From Gnetum montanum (lineage: Eukaryota; Streptophyta; Gnetopsida; Gnetales; Gnetaceae): DNA of 63,511 nucleotides. Location of the stretch: positions 364,320 to 427,830 of the forward strand of contig MNCI01004082.1 in NCBI GenBank assembly GCA_015680685.1. The letters are read 5' to 3'. Below the pieces are notes generated by a model. The model had not been told where the DNA came from. It was given only the letters and a program-made list of their open reading frames with translations, and ran no database searches. Numbering within the stretch: position 1 is the first letter of the stretch; the number at the start of each line of letters is the position of its first letter. The position numbers and the translations under genes were made by a program. Below, piece after piece: positions 10,855 to 21,388 of the stretch.

Positions 10855-11432
10855 AACCTACTATTGGTTCCAACAACCAAGTGAAGAAAAGACCTTTCTT
10901 TAGAACCAATAGACCAACCAAGCCCTTGCATTCACAAGCAGCTGATTCCTTAGATGCCTTAGTATCAATTAAAACTTTGGAGCCCCCTTCAACTCAACCA
11001 TCACACTTAATGCATACGATCATGCTAACACATGCCATCATCGATTGGATCAAATCTGGCCACCTTCCCAGGAAATTCTCTAATCCTAGGAGTCCTCCTA
11101 TATACTTAAAAATCGCTGGAAATGTGCTATGCAAAGCTCTTTTGGATTCAGGTTCTACTGTGAACTTGATTTCTCAAGAAATGTACAAGGCCTAGAATCT
11201 GCCTCCATTAAAAAAGAGTAACATCCATCGAGAGTTGGCCAACCAGTCCATCATTATCCCATTGGAACTGGTAGAAGACATTGTTACCACTATTTGTGGG
11301 TGGTCGTACCCAGATGACTTCCTAGTGATTCAAGTAAACAATGGTAGGGGGGAATTCCCAATCATAATGGGAAGAGCATGTCTAAGCACCATCGACACAT
11401 GCCTAGGAATCCATGATCTTTCCCTAGAAATA
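10855..11432 (+). pseudogene. Athila-like retropepsin (protease)
   Basis: The active-site region reads CKALLDSGSTVNLISQEMY (about 11131-11187), an aspartic protease loop D-S-G. A flap-like stretch and FPIIMGRACLSTI (about 11352-11391) follow, the analogue of the conserved ILGRPFL block. One in-frame stop after MYKA (11193) splits the frame. The protease would cut Gag-Pol during particle maturation. The active-site triad is intact but the frame is not, so it is probably inactive. Confidence 0.8.
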
Positions 11433-11837
11433 TAAAAGGAAAATACATTTGGAAATATTGAGAAAAAGAAAGTTTCATACATCGCATATAGTAACACAGG
11501 GTGTAATTGCGTGCAGAGGTCATGGTTTGTGCAAAGTTTAACATTTCCTGCATGCAATCAGTGTGCACAAGTGATCAATATACAAAGATTCCTATATGCA
11601 TTAGCCACACAATAGGAAGGCACCCAGTGGTTAACAACTGATCAAGAAAGCAGTTCACTCATATGCATGGAACCAACTGAGGGTTTGACTTGTGCTTACA
11701 TCGATAGCATAGATGCATTAGAGCAAGTCCACCACCAACTTCCAAGTCTTAACCTTGAAAATGTCAACTAGGGGAAGTTGAAAATCCCTGAGAAATTTAA
11801 GTAGGAGCCCCTCAAGCTGAAACCATTACCCACTGGT

Positions 11838-12790
11838 ATGGAATACACGTTCCTTAAAAATGAAAAATTGGTAATTATCAACGCTAAGCTTTCTCCTCAA
11901 CAGAAACAAGAACTACTGAAGGTAATCAATAGATGGTCAAAAGCCTTTGCTTGGTCATATCCTGAATTAATCAGAATAGATCCTAGGATATGCCAACATA
12001 GGATTTACACCGAACCCTCCATGAAGCCTCAAAGACAACCACAGAGGCATTTGAACACAAATTTGAAGCAAGTAGTCAAGGAAGAAATCGAACAACTTCT
12101 CAAGGTTGGGTTCATATACCCCATTGTTGATAGCGAATGGGTTAGCCCCTTAGTTATTGTGCCTAAAAAGGGAGGCAAATGGAAGATGTCCATAGATTTC
12201 AGGCTATTGAATATGGAAACATTTAAAGATGACTTTCCGTTGTCATTTGTTTACCAAGTCTTAGACACCATTGCAGGGCATCACTACTACAATTTTCTGG
12301 ATGGATATAGTAGATATAATCAAATATAAATAGCCCCATAAGACCAAGCCAAGACTATGTTCACCAATCCTTGGGGAATGTTCGCATACAAACAAATGTC
12401 GTTTGGCTTGTGCAATGCCCCTACAACAATTCAATGACTAGTTCTAAGCATCTTCCAATAGCAAATAGGAAATGGTGTAGAAGTCTTTATGGACGATTTC
12501 TCTACCTATGGATCAAGCTTTGATCAAGCCTTGGACCGGTTAGAGCAAGTGTTAAAAAGATGTGTGAAAACCAATTTGAGGCTCGACTGGAAGAAAAGCC
12601 ATTTGATGGTCCAAGAGGGCATAGTACTAGGGCACAAAATCTCACACACAAGGATAGAGTTAGATCCCAAGAAAAGCAAAATTATCCAAGGAATTATCCA
12701 TCAACTGGAAACTGTCAAAGATATTTGGTCATTCCTTGGACATACTAGCTACCTTCGTACAATGGTTACTAACCATTAACTTGCTAGATG
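11838..12790 (+). pseudogene. Athila-like reverse transcriptase
   Basis: FAWSYPELIRIDPRICQHRI (near 11945-12005) is the conserved stretch before the RT fingers. EWVSPLVIVPKKGGKWKMSI (12138-12197) and the palm LDGYSRYNQI (12297-12326) follow. MSFGLCNAPTTIQ (12399-12437), with the catalytic VFMDDFSTYG (12481-12512), contain both key aspartates. LGHKIS and FLGHTSYLR mark the thumb. Stops at 12327, 12342, 12438 and 12461 break it. RNase H and the integrase core are missing: after 12775 the sequence jumps to the end of integrase. Confidence 0.85.
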
Positions 12791-13060
12791 AAAACTGACT
12801 AGCTGCCCTATCATCTAACGAGTTGCACAAGGCATTCAATAAATAACGTCATGACCTAAGGATTAGGAAAGTTAAATATCAGCCAAGAGATAAGTTTCTC
12901 TACAGGAATCCCACACATGTGTCACAACATACTAAATTTTGAACACTGTGGGAAGGACCTTATATTATTTATAAAAATTTTCCTTCAGGGGCCATGCAAT
13001 ATACAAACCTGAGAGCCCAGATAAGAAACTTTTGGTCAACGTGCAACAAANATATTACTA
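12791..13060 (+). pseudogene. Athila-like integrase C-terminal remnant
   Basis: The reading LAALSSNELHKAFNK (12796-12842), KYQPRDKFLYRNPTHVS (12875-12925), LWEGPYIIYKNFPSGAM (12950-12999) resembles the C-terminal domain of Athila integrases, including the WxGPF-like core. An N at 13051 marks another possible assembly join. With RNase H and the catalytic core gone, the pol of this copy cannot integrate by itself. Confidence 0.65.
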
Positions 13061-14850
13061 ATGTTTGGTTTTTACCTTTGAATTATGATGCTGATATTAA
13101 TGTATGGTTCTTTTGGTAAAATAGGCAATGAGTCCATGCCGTCCACTCATCCATACAACTCTATGATCTTCTTTGGCTTGGAACTGTACAATCCCTGTTT
13201 CTCTAAGTAAACATTTAATGAATTGGTGGCTGGGTATTTTTCAAACCAAGGAAAGACTCAAAGGATGAAAAGGGTGTGACTTCAAGGGGATTCGATGCAT
13301 TTGTGTTGGCCATTCTCTTGGGTGCTTGGATGCTTTTTCTTGGGTTTTCCACCATTCTAACATTGTTCAAAAAGCAGGAAGCTGAGTGAATAAAAATAAG
13401 TCTTTGCATGGTGTGGTTCTCATGCAAGAAAAAAAAAGTAAGAATTCAAAGCACACCCCTTAGACAAAATAAATGCAAAATAAAAAATGCATGGGTCTTT
13501 GCATGGTGTGGTTCCCATTAAAAAAAACAACAACAACATGGGAATTCAAAGCACACCCCTTAGACTAAATAAAAGGGCTATAAGCACTGGTTATGGAACT
13601 GGAAGGACATGTTACCCATGCCAGAAGGTTCCCTCTAACTAAGGCCCTTTCTTCCTTCATGCTTCTCCATCTCGCTCTCCTCGAAATGGTGGTGACTTTT
13701 TGTGAAAGCATTCTTGTTACTTCAAGTGGATGGATTGGTCAAGTGTGTTGATGCGAGGTCATTGGATGTGGTTTTTTTGAGTCTAGATTTGGGATGAGTT
13801 CTACTTGGTCACACTAACCATAAAGTACATAAGGGGATTTACACAACCTTTTTCTTGGGATTCCATTCCATTCTCTCCTCTCCATATTTCTTCCCATTTT
13901 CACCTCATTGCCAGGTTTATCATTAGTCCATTCTGGGTTGATGCATTATTTTTCTTTGGTGAATTCTTGTGGGTAATGTTTTAACTCTTGCTTCCAAATG
14001 ACATTCCTAGAGCCTACGGACTCTTTGGTTTGTGGGTTTGTCAAGGCATAAAGGGCATGAGCCTGCCTTGGGGAGGATCCACTAGCATTCCTTTTTGATG
14101 CAATTGTTAAGTTCTTTTTCTTAAACATTTTCTACAATCAATCATCTCTTATTTCATCCCCATATATGACATCCATTTTATTGGCGTTGTCATTGTTATT
14201 TTTTCCCATATTTCTTGTTCCTCATATTTTTCCATCTTATAGCTACCAGAGGTTCGCTCTTAGTTGTGGGGGCCCTAGCACAAATTTTTTAATTTTCTCC
14301 ATTTTACTATTCGCCTAACCCCTACACCTTGGGTAGTCACCTATGATAAATCTTTGAACCAGTTTCTGCCATAACCACAACTCAGCTAATGTGCTTCATA
14401 TGGAGGCAAGGTATCAACTGCATTATGGTTTATCTATCCTTGCTCATTTTTGATTGTGTTGTGTGTGTAGATGGTGATCATACAAACAATGGACTAGGCT
14501 TGGAGGAAGCACTCAGGATGGACCAGAACTGGAGCATTTAAGAAAGAAGCAACTCTGGTGGCATGGCTATGGATAAACAACGGAGGACAGAATCTTAACA
14601 TTGGCGGCAACATGCTTCATTTTCTTTCTCTCTCTTTCTCTTCAAGCTACCAAATAAAGGCCTAGATGTCATTTATGTATGAGTGGTCATCACAATGGTT
14701 ATAAACACTAATGTTGTAATATGCTTATTCATCCATTCACTGGGCACGTTGAGTCTGTCATCCCATTCCACTGTCAGTTGTCAATTAGTCAATAATCCCA
14801 AACCTTCCCAATATTTTGTAAGGAACTCGAGGATGAGTTTTCATTTAGTC
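13061..14850. other. 3' non-coding region of the Athila-like element
   Basis: No env-like ORF is visible. It contains a repeated unit: GTCTTTGCATGGTGTGGTTC with AGAATTCAAAGCACACCCCT occurs twice (13401-13460 and 13494-13563). GAGCCTGCCTTGGGGAGGATC (14059) and AGGGTGTGACTTCAAGGGGA (13270) have counterparts at 52647 and 51988 in the gene-carrying element, a further sign of common origin. Confidence 0.5.
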
Positions 14851-14859
14851 GTGGGGGTA
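14849..14859 (+). other. Polypurine tract
   Basis: TCGTGGGGGTA lies immediately before the LTR. The upstream GGATGAGTTTTCATTTAGTC is shared with 56481-56502 and, decayed, with 48908-48925, so the PPT context is a family marker. Confidence 0.7.
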
Positions 14860-15741
14860 TGATGAGAGTGGTTACTCTAATAATTAGAGTAGTTATTATT
14901 ACAGCGGTTACTCTAATCATCAGAGTGGTTATTATTAGAGTAGTTACTTTAATTATTAGAGTGGCTATTATTAGAGTGGTTATTCCCGAGTTACTCCTAG
15001 GCCTATAAATACAGTACCTAGGCACACAATAGGGGGTAATTCAGAGCAAGAAGTCTGGAAGTAGTAAAGTAGAAAAACTCTAGTAGTCTATTTAAAAGTT
15101 AGAGTATTTTCCAAGTGCCTGCAGTAGGAGGTCGAAGTGTGGATAGATCTTTATTCGAGCATTGTGTACCTAAGCACACCTTGTGTACGGCAATAAAGAT
15201 GAGCTCTTTGATTCATCCTTGCAGCACTTGAGATTTATTTTCTTACCCATTTCTTTTATTTTATTTTCTTATGCATTTATTTTATTTTATGCACTTTACA
15301 TTTCTGTTATTGGCACACACAGTACGATCACTTCAAGCATGCGTGTAACACTTGGTAACCCAGTAACGATTAGCGTTTGCTAATCCCAATAGTGTTGTGT
15401 TGGTTCAGGATGTGTATGGCAAGTGAAAATGGATACTGGTGTTAGGATTAGTTTTAAGCTTAGTTAATTAGTAGTTAAGTTAAATTAGTCACTTAGTTAT
15501 CTCTCTCTCCTCCCTTATTAGCAGCAGGACATAAAAACATAAAAGCCATAAAAATCATATGCCTCAAGCTTACTTAACCATACAATCATGACATACAAGT
15601 AAGTTTGGGAAGACAACGATCAACCAACCTATCCTTGTTCCACAAGGGTGCATAAGCACTTAGTCCTTGGAATTCGACTAAATCATGTGTGAAATGCTCG
15701 TATTCGTATGGTTGAGCATAGGGGTACCTTACCACTCATCA
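14860..15741 (+). mobile_element. 3' LTR of the Athila-like element
   Basis: It starts TGATGAGAGTGG after the PPT and ends GGGGTACCTTACCACTCATCA. A TATA box (CTATAAATACAG) is at 15003. Signals typical of R/U5 follow: GGCAATAAAGATGAG near 15188 and GGTAACCCAGTA near 15354. The end half resembles the LTRs of the gene-carrying elements (TGAAATGCTCGTATTCGTAT), whereas the U3 is different. Its right junction is inside the split chromovirus LTR. Confidence 0.85.
14870..14990. promoter_or_regulatory. Repeated ACTCTAATNATTAGAGT units in U3
   Basis: Five imperfect units of the form GTTACTCTAATAATTAGAGT and GTTATTATTAGAGTAG are packed into about 120 bp. Each is close to an inverted repeat, ACTCTAAT/ATTAGAGT. 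The block takes the place that the GATATC cluster holds in related LTRs, and a TATA box follows. Confidence 0.55.
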
Positions 15742-16262
15742 ACATTGCTTTGTAGATTTCATTTCTTGAGTTCTCATTCTTGCCCTACAAAATCATCACA
15801 TTTCACACACTCTATGTTCTTCATTTTCCTTAAGGTTTTAACATACTAAAAGGTCAATAGTCTCCTTTCATAGGTTAGACATCTTCTTAGTTTGGGAGAT
15901 GTCTTCTAGATGCCACAAATTTGCTAGAAAGCACCTCAAATTTTCTAGAATCACTTTAAAATCACAAAAAGCACCTTAAATTTCCTAAGATGTCTCACAA
16001 ATTCTTAAGATGTCTCAGCTAAGACATCTCATCAAATCCTAAGATGTCTCATGCAATTTTGAGACGTCTCACTTACATTTAAGACTTCTCATTTGAGATG
16101 ACTATCATTCAGCCAAGACATCTTCCTTGAGTTAAGGTCATCTCCTGCAAGCTCAACTCTCAATCAAAAGGTCTCTTTAACTTCCAAGATATCTCTCAAG
16201 AGATCAAAATCTCCAAAAACAAATGGTAAGGAAAATACAAGGAAATCGAAAGAGTCCCTACA
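15742..16262 (-). mobile_element. Chromovirus-family LTR, proximal half (inverted, split)
   Basis: On the minus strand it begins TGTAGGGACTCTTTCGATTT at 16262, the counterpart of the LTR start at 2594. It carries the same AGACATCT/AGATGTCT motif array (15870-16230). At 15742 it stops abruptly at the end of the Athila-like LTR, and the remainder is at 7906-8552. Confidence 0.65.
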
Positions 16263-16267
16263 CTAGT

Positions 16268-16409
16268 AAGGTGCTTGTTTATAAAGTTGTAAGACCTAGG
16301 TTCAAGCCTAGATGTTGCTACTTGGAAGAGGTTAGACTTTTATTCATTCATCAACCTTCCTAAAACCTCACCTTGGTGGGATGAGCATTGAGCCTCTAGG
16401 TAATAATCC
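16268..16409 (+). repeat. SINE-like tRNA-derived repeat
   Basis: GTAAGGTGCTTGTTTATAAA resembles a tRNA A box and anticodon stem region. ACCTAGGTTCAAGCCTAGAT holds a good B box (GGTTCAAGCCT). A second family from that at 7543. Its 5' end would have been disrupted by the chromovirus LTR. A 16-bp near-repeat TAGGTAGCTAAACTCT/TAGGTAGCTGAACTCT brackets the whole stack (7886-7901 and 16410-16425), as a SINE duplication would. Confidence 0.5.
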
Positions 16410-16800
16410 TAGGTAGCTGAACTCTTACAGTTTGATTTATTGAGTTCCTATAGCAGTCAATGAGCACCCATAGCATGAATTCTATGATTCCTCAAATTAG
16501 TTCTATCATGCAACTAGAAAGACATGTGATCCATCTTTGAAGGTAATTCTCTAATGAGATTAGTATTGGTGAGGAGGTTGGAAAGATACACAATCCATGT
16601 TTAAAGGTTTTTATCTAACCAATAACTAAGGTTGATACACCAAAAGCCAACAATTAATTAATTATTTCCAAAATATTAAAGTTTTGTTTTGTATTTTCTT
16701 TATTGAGTAGTAATGTCTTAATGGTTATTAGTTTCATGGTGATGGATCTAGGATGATGTGATATAATGTTACTAGTGGTGATTAAACTTGCTTTGGAATC
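16410..16800 (+). mobile_element. Element X, continuation of the 5' LTR (decayed)
   Basis: AGCTGAACTCTTACAGTTTG, TTGAGTTCCTATAG and AGCACCCATAGCATGAATT match 49040-49130 of the element X 3' LTR. After about 110 bp the match fades. The end of the LTR and the PBS cannot be placed. Confidence 0.45.
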
Positions 16801-17153
16801 TTGATGAATAGGTATAGTAGTCATTTAAATCACGAATCACATATGGAACCTAGTATGACAATCGTAACATTTCTTATGTTCCACTTCTCCAATCCCTTCT
16901 TACTCCATTCCACCTCAATAATATGCTACAATTATGAATTTATGATTTTGTATAGTATAGTATACAATCCCACTCATTGTGGTTGAGTGTTGGTGAAATA
17001 AGGACATAATCAATATTTAACTTATAAGGTATCCACAGACATCTATAAGAATGGTTATATAAGAGCATTATGAATAGAAGCCTACTTTGGGAAGGATCCA
17101 CTTGTATGACTCTTATTGATCATGACTATGAACAAATCTTACATACTATAAAG
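16801..17153 (+). mobile_element. Element X, internal 5' region
   Basis: ATCCACAGACATCTATAAGA, GAAGCCTACTTTGGGAAGGA and TCCACTTGTATGAC match the conserved internal region of the gene-carrying element at 52598-52670. The stretch before it (16825-16920) also follows 52384-52500 loosely. The old Tat-like element interrupts X at 17154; X resumes at 44623. Confidence 0.5.
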
Positions 17154-19285
17154 TGTTGTACCCAATTTTTGGCTCATTAATGATCAAGATAGGTGTGTTT
17201 TTGACATAGTTGCACCCACTTAGGCTATCAAAATGCCCCAAAATTATCATCATCGTAAGTTATGTTTTGAGCTTCCATAGGTCCTCAAAAGATGTTTTAG
17301 GTTATGATCCAACATATGAGCATTAGTTTTTATGACTTCTAGTAGAACCAAAAACATAAAAATTCCAAGTGTTACCTAGGTGATGCAACAATAGCATTAA
17401 TTTCATGTGGCTTAGAAAAATATTAAACATGTATCCCAAACTTTTCTTTTAATTTTTTTACTTTCAACAAGCCTCGAAAGACATGAGCTACAAACTTTTT
17501 CTAAGCTTGGCTAAGTGATAGCGATGCAACATTAGTGTTATGTCTCTTACTAAAAAATTGACTAAGACAGGTGATATTCATGCTACCTATGAAGATAATA
17601 TATACTATAAGCTAAGATGGCCAACCCTTTAGGAAACAAAGCCCAACATGTTTAGTACCTTAACTAATTTTCTAGCATGAGATAAAATTTTTTTCCAAGT
17701 ATGGCTAGGTGACATTGATGTCAACATCAACATTACTTACCTCAAAAAAATTTCTGACATATACCTCAAACTTTTTTCAACTGTAGTTTTAACTTCTTTG
17801 GATCTCTAGCAACAAATTATATCAGCTCCAAGGTGAGAAGCACTAACTTTGGCAATTTTGGATAGCCATAGAAAAAATAAACTAGAAAATGTTTCTATGT
17901 TTAGCCAAGTGACGTTGACCTAGTATCAGCATCACCCACCTTCGTTAATTTTTCAATATGAGACAAAAAATGTTTCTAGGGTTGGCCATGCTAAGTTATC
18001 TATCTTAGATAGAACTTTTGACATGTACCTCAAACTTGTCTTTTGGTTGTATTTTTAACTTCTTTGAACCTTTATCAATAACTTTACATCAGCTACAAGG
18101 TAACAAGCATAAACTTTAGCAGTTTAGGTAAGCTTCAAAAGACATGGGAAGACATAAAATTTGATAAATTTTTCTAAGTATAGCCAAGTGATGCGAAGCC
18201 AGCATCAGCATCACCTACCTTAGTTAATTCTTTAGTGTGTTTCATAAGTTTCCCTTTCAAACAAAAATAACATTAACATCACTTATCTTAGTCAAACTTG
18301 TATCAACATCATCAATTTTCACTTCAACTTCTAGTTTCAAAAATGAACTCTAGTTAACTACAGTTGACTTCAAGGCCAAATTTGAAAATCCTAAACCTAT
18401 AAATACCAGAAAAAAATGTGAATTTTGGGCTATTTCTTAATATCCGGGTACACTTTTTGAATTTCAAAATTTCCAAAGTGTAAGTATCTACATCCACTAC
18501 ATCATGTGTGCATTCATCAGCTACCCTAACATTCTTAGCAATCTGTGAGCTCCATCTTGGTGCTTAAGTTACCAATAGCACACATGGACATGCCAATGCT
18601 AACATGAGTGTCATAGTGTCATTGCATCATAGCATCAACTTCACTTGTCCTAATGTTAGCCATTTTCAATGCCAACAATATTTGTAGGATAGTTCATGAA
18701 AATAACCCTATTTTGACCTTGAATTAACTCTAATTAATATTGAAGGCTTCTCCATCCATTCTACACCCAACACAGGTTAAACTTTAGTATCAAAACCCTC
18801 ACTTTACTCATAAACTAAGTTTCTACTATTAGTTTTATTCTATAGTTTGTATTCTCGCAACATTGTAGCATTTGGTCCTTCTTAAGAGGCAAGGTCTATT
18901 TGTTTACTTAATCAAGCATTTTATTTCACTAGGAAGGGAACTTAAACCCTTTCTCACACATTAAGTTTTCAATTACTTATTATTTTTATGGTTTTTTACT
19001 CGTCTTTCATTACTTAGAATTTATTTTTCATTGCTTCCATTACCCTAGTTATTTAATTTTTAACATTATTATTATTATCACTCAATTATTCCCTTATTGA
19101 TCCTATGTTAGATGGTAGGCTAAGTCTATATTCAATCATATGTTCATATCCCTTCATTTCATAATCATTGATATATTGAAAATTACATCATTTCAAAGAT
19201 CATTTACAACTGTAGATTAGATACTTAACATTTAATTTGTGGAGGTGTTCTCATGGGGTTGTGAAATAATAATTTTGCATGAATA
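17154..19285 (+). mobile_element. Old Tat-like 5' LTR
   Basis: It starts TGTTGTACCC and ends GCATGAATA (CA lost). It aligns along its length with 42841-44622: for example TAGGTGACATTGATGTCAAC (17706) with TAGGTGACATTGATGTTAGC (43318). It contains several internal repeats of about 150-250 bp built on CAAGTGATGTTGA-type and CATCACCTACCTTAGT-type phrases (near 17510, 17700, 17925, 18185). It is some 350 bp longer than its partner. Confidence 0.75.
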
Positions 19286-19310
19286 TTTTTGACATTAGAA
19301 GGAGGATTAA
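19286..19310 (+). other. Decayed primer-binding site of the old Tat-like element
   Basis: TTTTTGACATTAGAAGGAGG right after the LTR matches the younger element's TTTTTGGCGCTAGAAGGAGG except for three transitions-like changes. Both elements therefore used the same, unidentified primer tRNA. Confidence 0.6.
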
Positions 19311-19999
19311 TAAGTTTTCTAGTGTCATAAACCCATCTACCTAGAAGTCCATAAGTCTAGTCTAGCTTTTTTATTTTTACATATTTTCATCATTCCTACT
19401 TAATCATCTTCTCTTTTCCATTTACACTTGATCCTTTTTATAAATGTATACAAGGAATGTTCTTTGACATCATGTCTAAATAGGGATCTAACTTCTCTCA
19501 TAGCTCTTAATTTTATGAATTAATGGACATGAGAAAAGCATAGGCATGACTATAGAATCACATGTACTAAGTAGAAGTTTAACATAGCATTATTAGCAAA
19601 AGTTTTGCCGAGGATGGCTACATATGAAGTTAAAAATAGTTGGGAATTATTTGTGCCCAATCCAAACCATCCTATTAAGTTGAATTAGTTTGATAGGATA
19701 GTATCGGTAAACTAGCTTGCTAGTAGGGATGAGATTTAGGCATTGGCTATCACTGAGATCCAATAAAGATAGAATATGTTGGATAACCCAGTGAAACATT
19801 CTAACACTAATTGTAGCAAAACTTACTAGTTCTAAGACTAACATAGTGAAGATCATGCTAGCATCAACATTTATAATAATGATGAGGATGAAAATCCTCA
19901 TGTCTCACTATTCATAGAACTTTACCAATAGCCTACTACACATCCATAGAGCTCAATCTTTTAGCCTATTAATGTCATCAATTCTACTAATCCATTTTC

Positions 20000-21388
20000 C
20001 ATGCATATTTTTCAAAATACTAACCTTGTTGCACCTATTTACACTACTCCAGCTATTACCATCCCACCTGCGATTACCTTGCCTCCAATATATAGCTTGT
20101 TTCCAAGCACAAACATTATTAATCAAGCATCTCGTGCACAAGTGTAAAACACCAATACCTTGTACAATGTGTTCCAACCTCTTTCCCTCATACCATCAAT
20201 TTTACAATTGCAAATTTTATTACAATTTCTTCCATCTTCCCAACATGTGTCTCAATACAATATCCTATAGTTTGTCTTCATGCCAACTATTGCACCTTCC
20301 CAGCTAATTTTTTTCATCCACAATCCCATTTTGAAAAACCTCCATATCATCTATCCCTAGTGTTCCACCTAAATTAATGCTTTTACTTCAAGACTTTTCA
20401 TCTAGCTTGTAGGCCAATAAGGACTAAATGTGAAAAGCCACAACATGACATGGGTGCAACCCTATTGTTGCCATTGCTTATCTCCTCATTGATCTCATTA
20501 GTCCCTTGATTCCACCTACTCAAGTTCTCAAGGAAGTCTCATTACCTAACTTTACAAAGTATAATGGAGAAATAAATTTCACAAATCATGTTATCACCTT
20601 CTACAATGAGTGGATGCTATTAGCTAGCTATCCTCATACCATTCCAAGGAGTTTTTAAAATTCATTAATAGGTCATCCAATGAATTAACCTAGAATGGAT
20701 TAACTTCCACAACAAAAAAATAAGGCAACTAAAGAAAAGGCTAGTAGCTTTGGTGAATCAAACTTTACCAACATCCTCATCCATTGCCAATAATGTTAAA
20801 CAAACTTCGTTAAATGGGGGCTAGCAAAGAAGACAACACAAAGATCAATTTAAATAACATATGTTTCTGATGACCTATACTCAACTCTATAAAATACTGC
20901 TAAGAGAAGGTTATGTAACCCTAAAATAGATCTCAAAGAAATCATGAGCTTGTAGAGTCTAGTCATAGATCTTTCCTAACATGTGGAAGGAGATCCACTA
21001 GTCCTAAGATCGTATGATCCTACCAAATTTTATTACTACCATGAAGATACAGATCATGACACAAACAAATGTAACATACTAAAAGATGATATTTAGGCTC
21101 TTATTGAAAAAGGAAAAACAGTCTTCAACACACTAGTCAAACCCAATAATCAAGAAATGTAGATATTTTAGAATTCCATGAATTTTCATTTTATAGGAGG
21201 ATTTACATTTTTTCTTAAATATCAAGGTAATCATCCCAATACTTCATTCATTATATAGGTAGGTCCCTCTTATACCAATTCCCAAGTATCCTCATAAACT
21301 AATCCTACTAAATCTAGAAAATCTTTTGTCATCAATTTTCTTGTATATAGTTCATGTGCTTTAACTATTCAAAATGTATGAAGAGGTC
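20000..21388 (+). pseudogene. Old Tat-like Gag (heavily decayed)
   Basis: LKEVSLPNFTKYNGEINFTN (about 20528-20590) matches the gag entry of the younger element, which reads RVSLPQLTKYNGEGDPNAHL. A later FYYYHEDTDHDTNKC (about 21030-21074) corresponds to the knuckle-like CxxHxxxxHxxxxC motif, with the first Cys lost. Stops are frequent. The upstream part (20000-20300) is Pro/Thr/Ile-rich like the younger linker. The frame is cut at 21389 by the younger element and picks up again at 39859. Confidence 0.65.

Larger units (their letters stand above)
8553..15741 (+). mobile_element. Athila-like Ty3/gypsy element, 5' LTR not recognised, pol deleted internally
   Basis: In order on the plus strand: unidentified leader, gag, proline-rich linker, protease, RT, a pol deletion, the integrase tail, non-coding 3' region, PPT and a 3' LTR. 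It splits a minus-strand chromovirus LTR, and ACATT occurs on both sides (8548-8552 and 15742-15746), which could be the target duplication. The absence of a recognisable 5' LTR is unexplained; deletion or replacement of the left end is likely. LTR end, PPT and gag link it to the gene-carrying elements at 50-63 kb. Confidence 0.65.

Noticed and set aside
10283-11088. Natural 234-bp inverted repeat (hairpin)
   Set aside because: The Ns at both ends and the restored reading order in reverse point to assembly error.
13051-13051. Single N in the integrase tail as a second inversion boundary
   Set aside because: No inverted overlap is visible around it, so it may be a simple ambiguous base.
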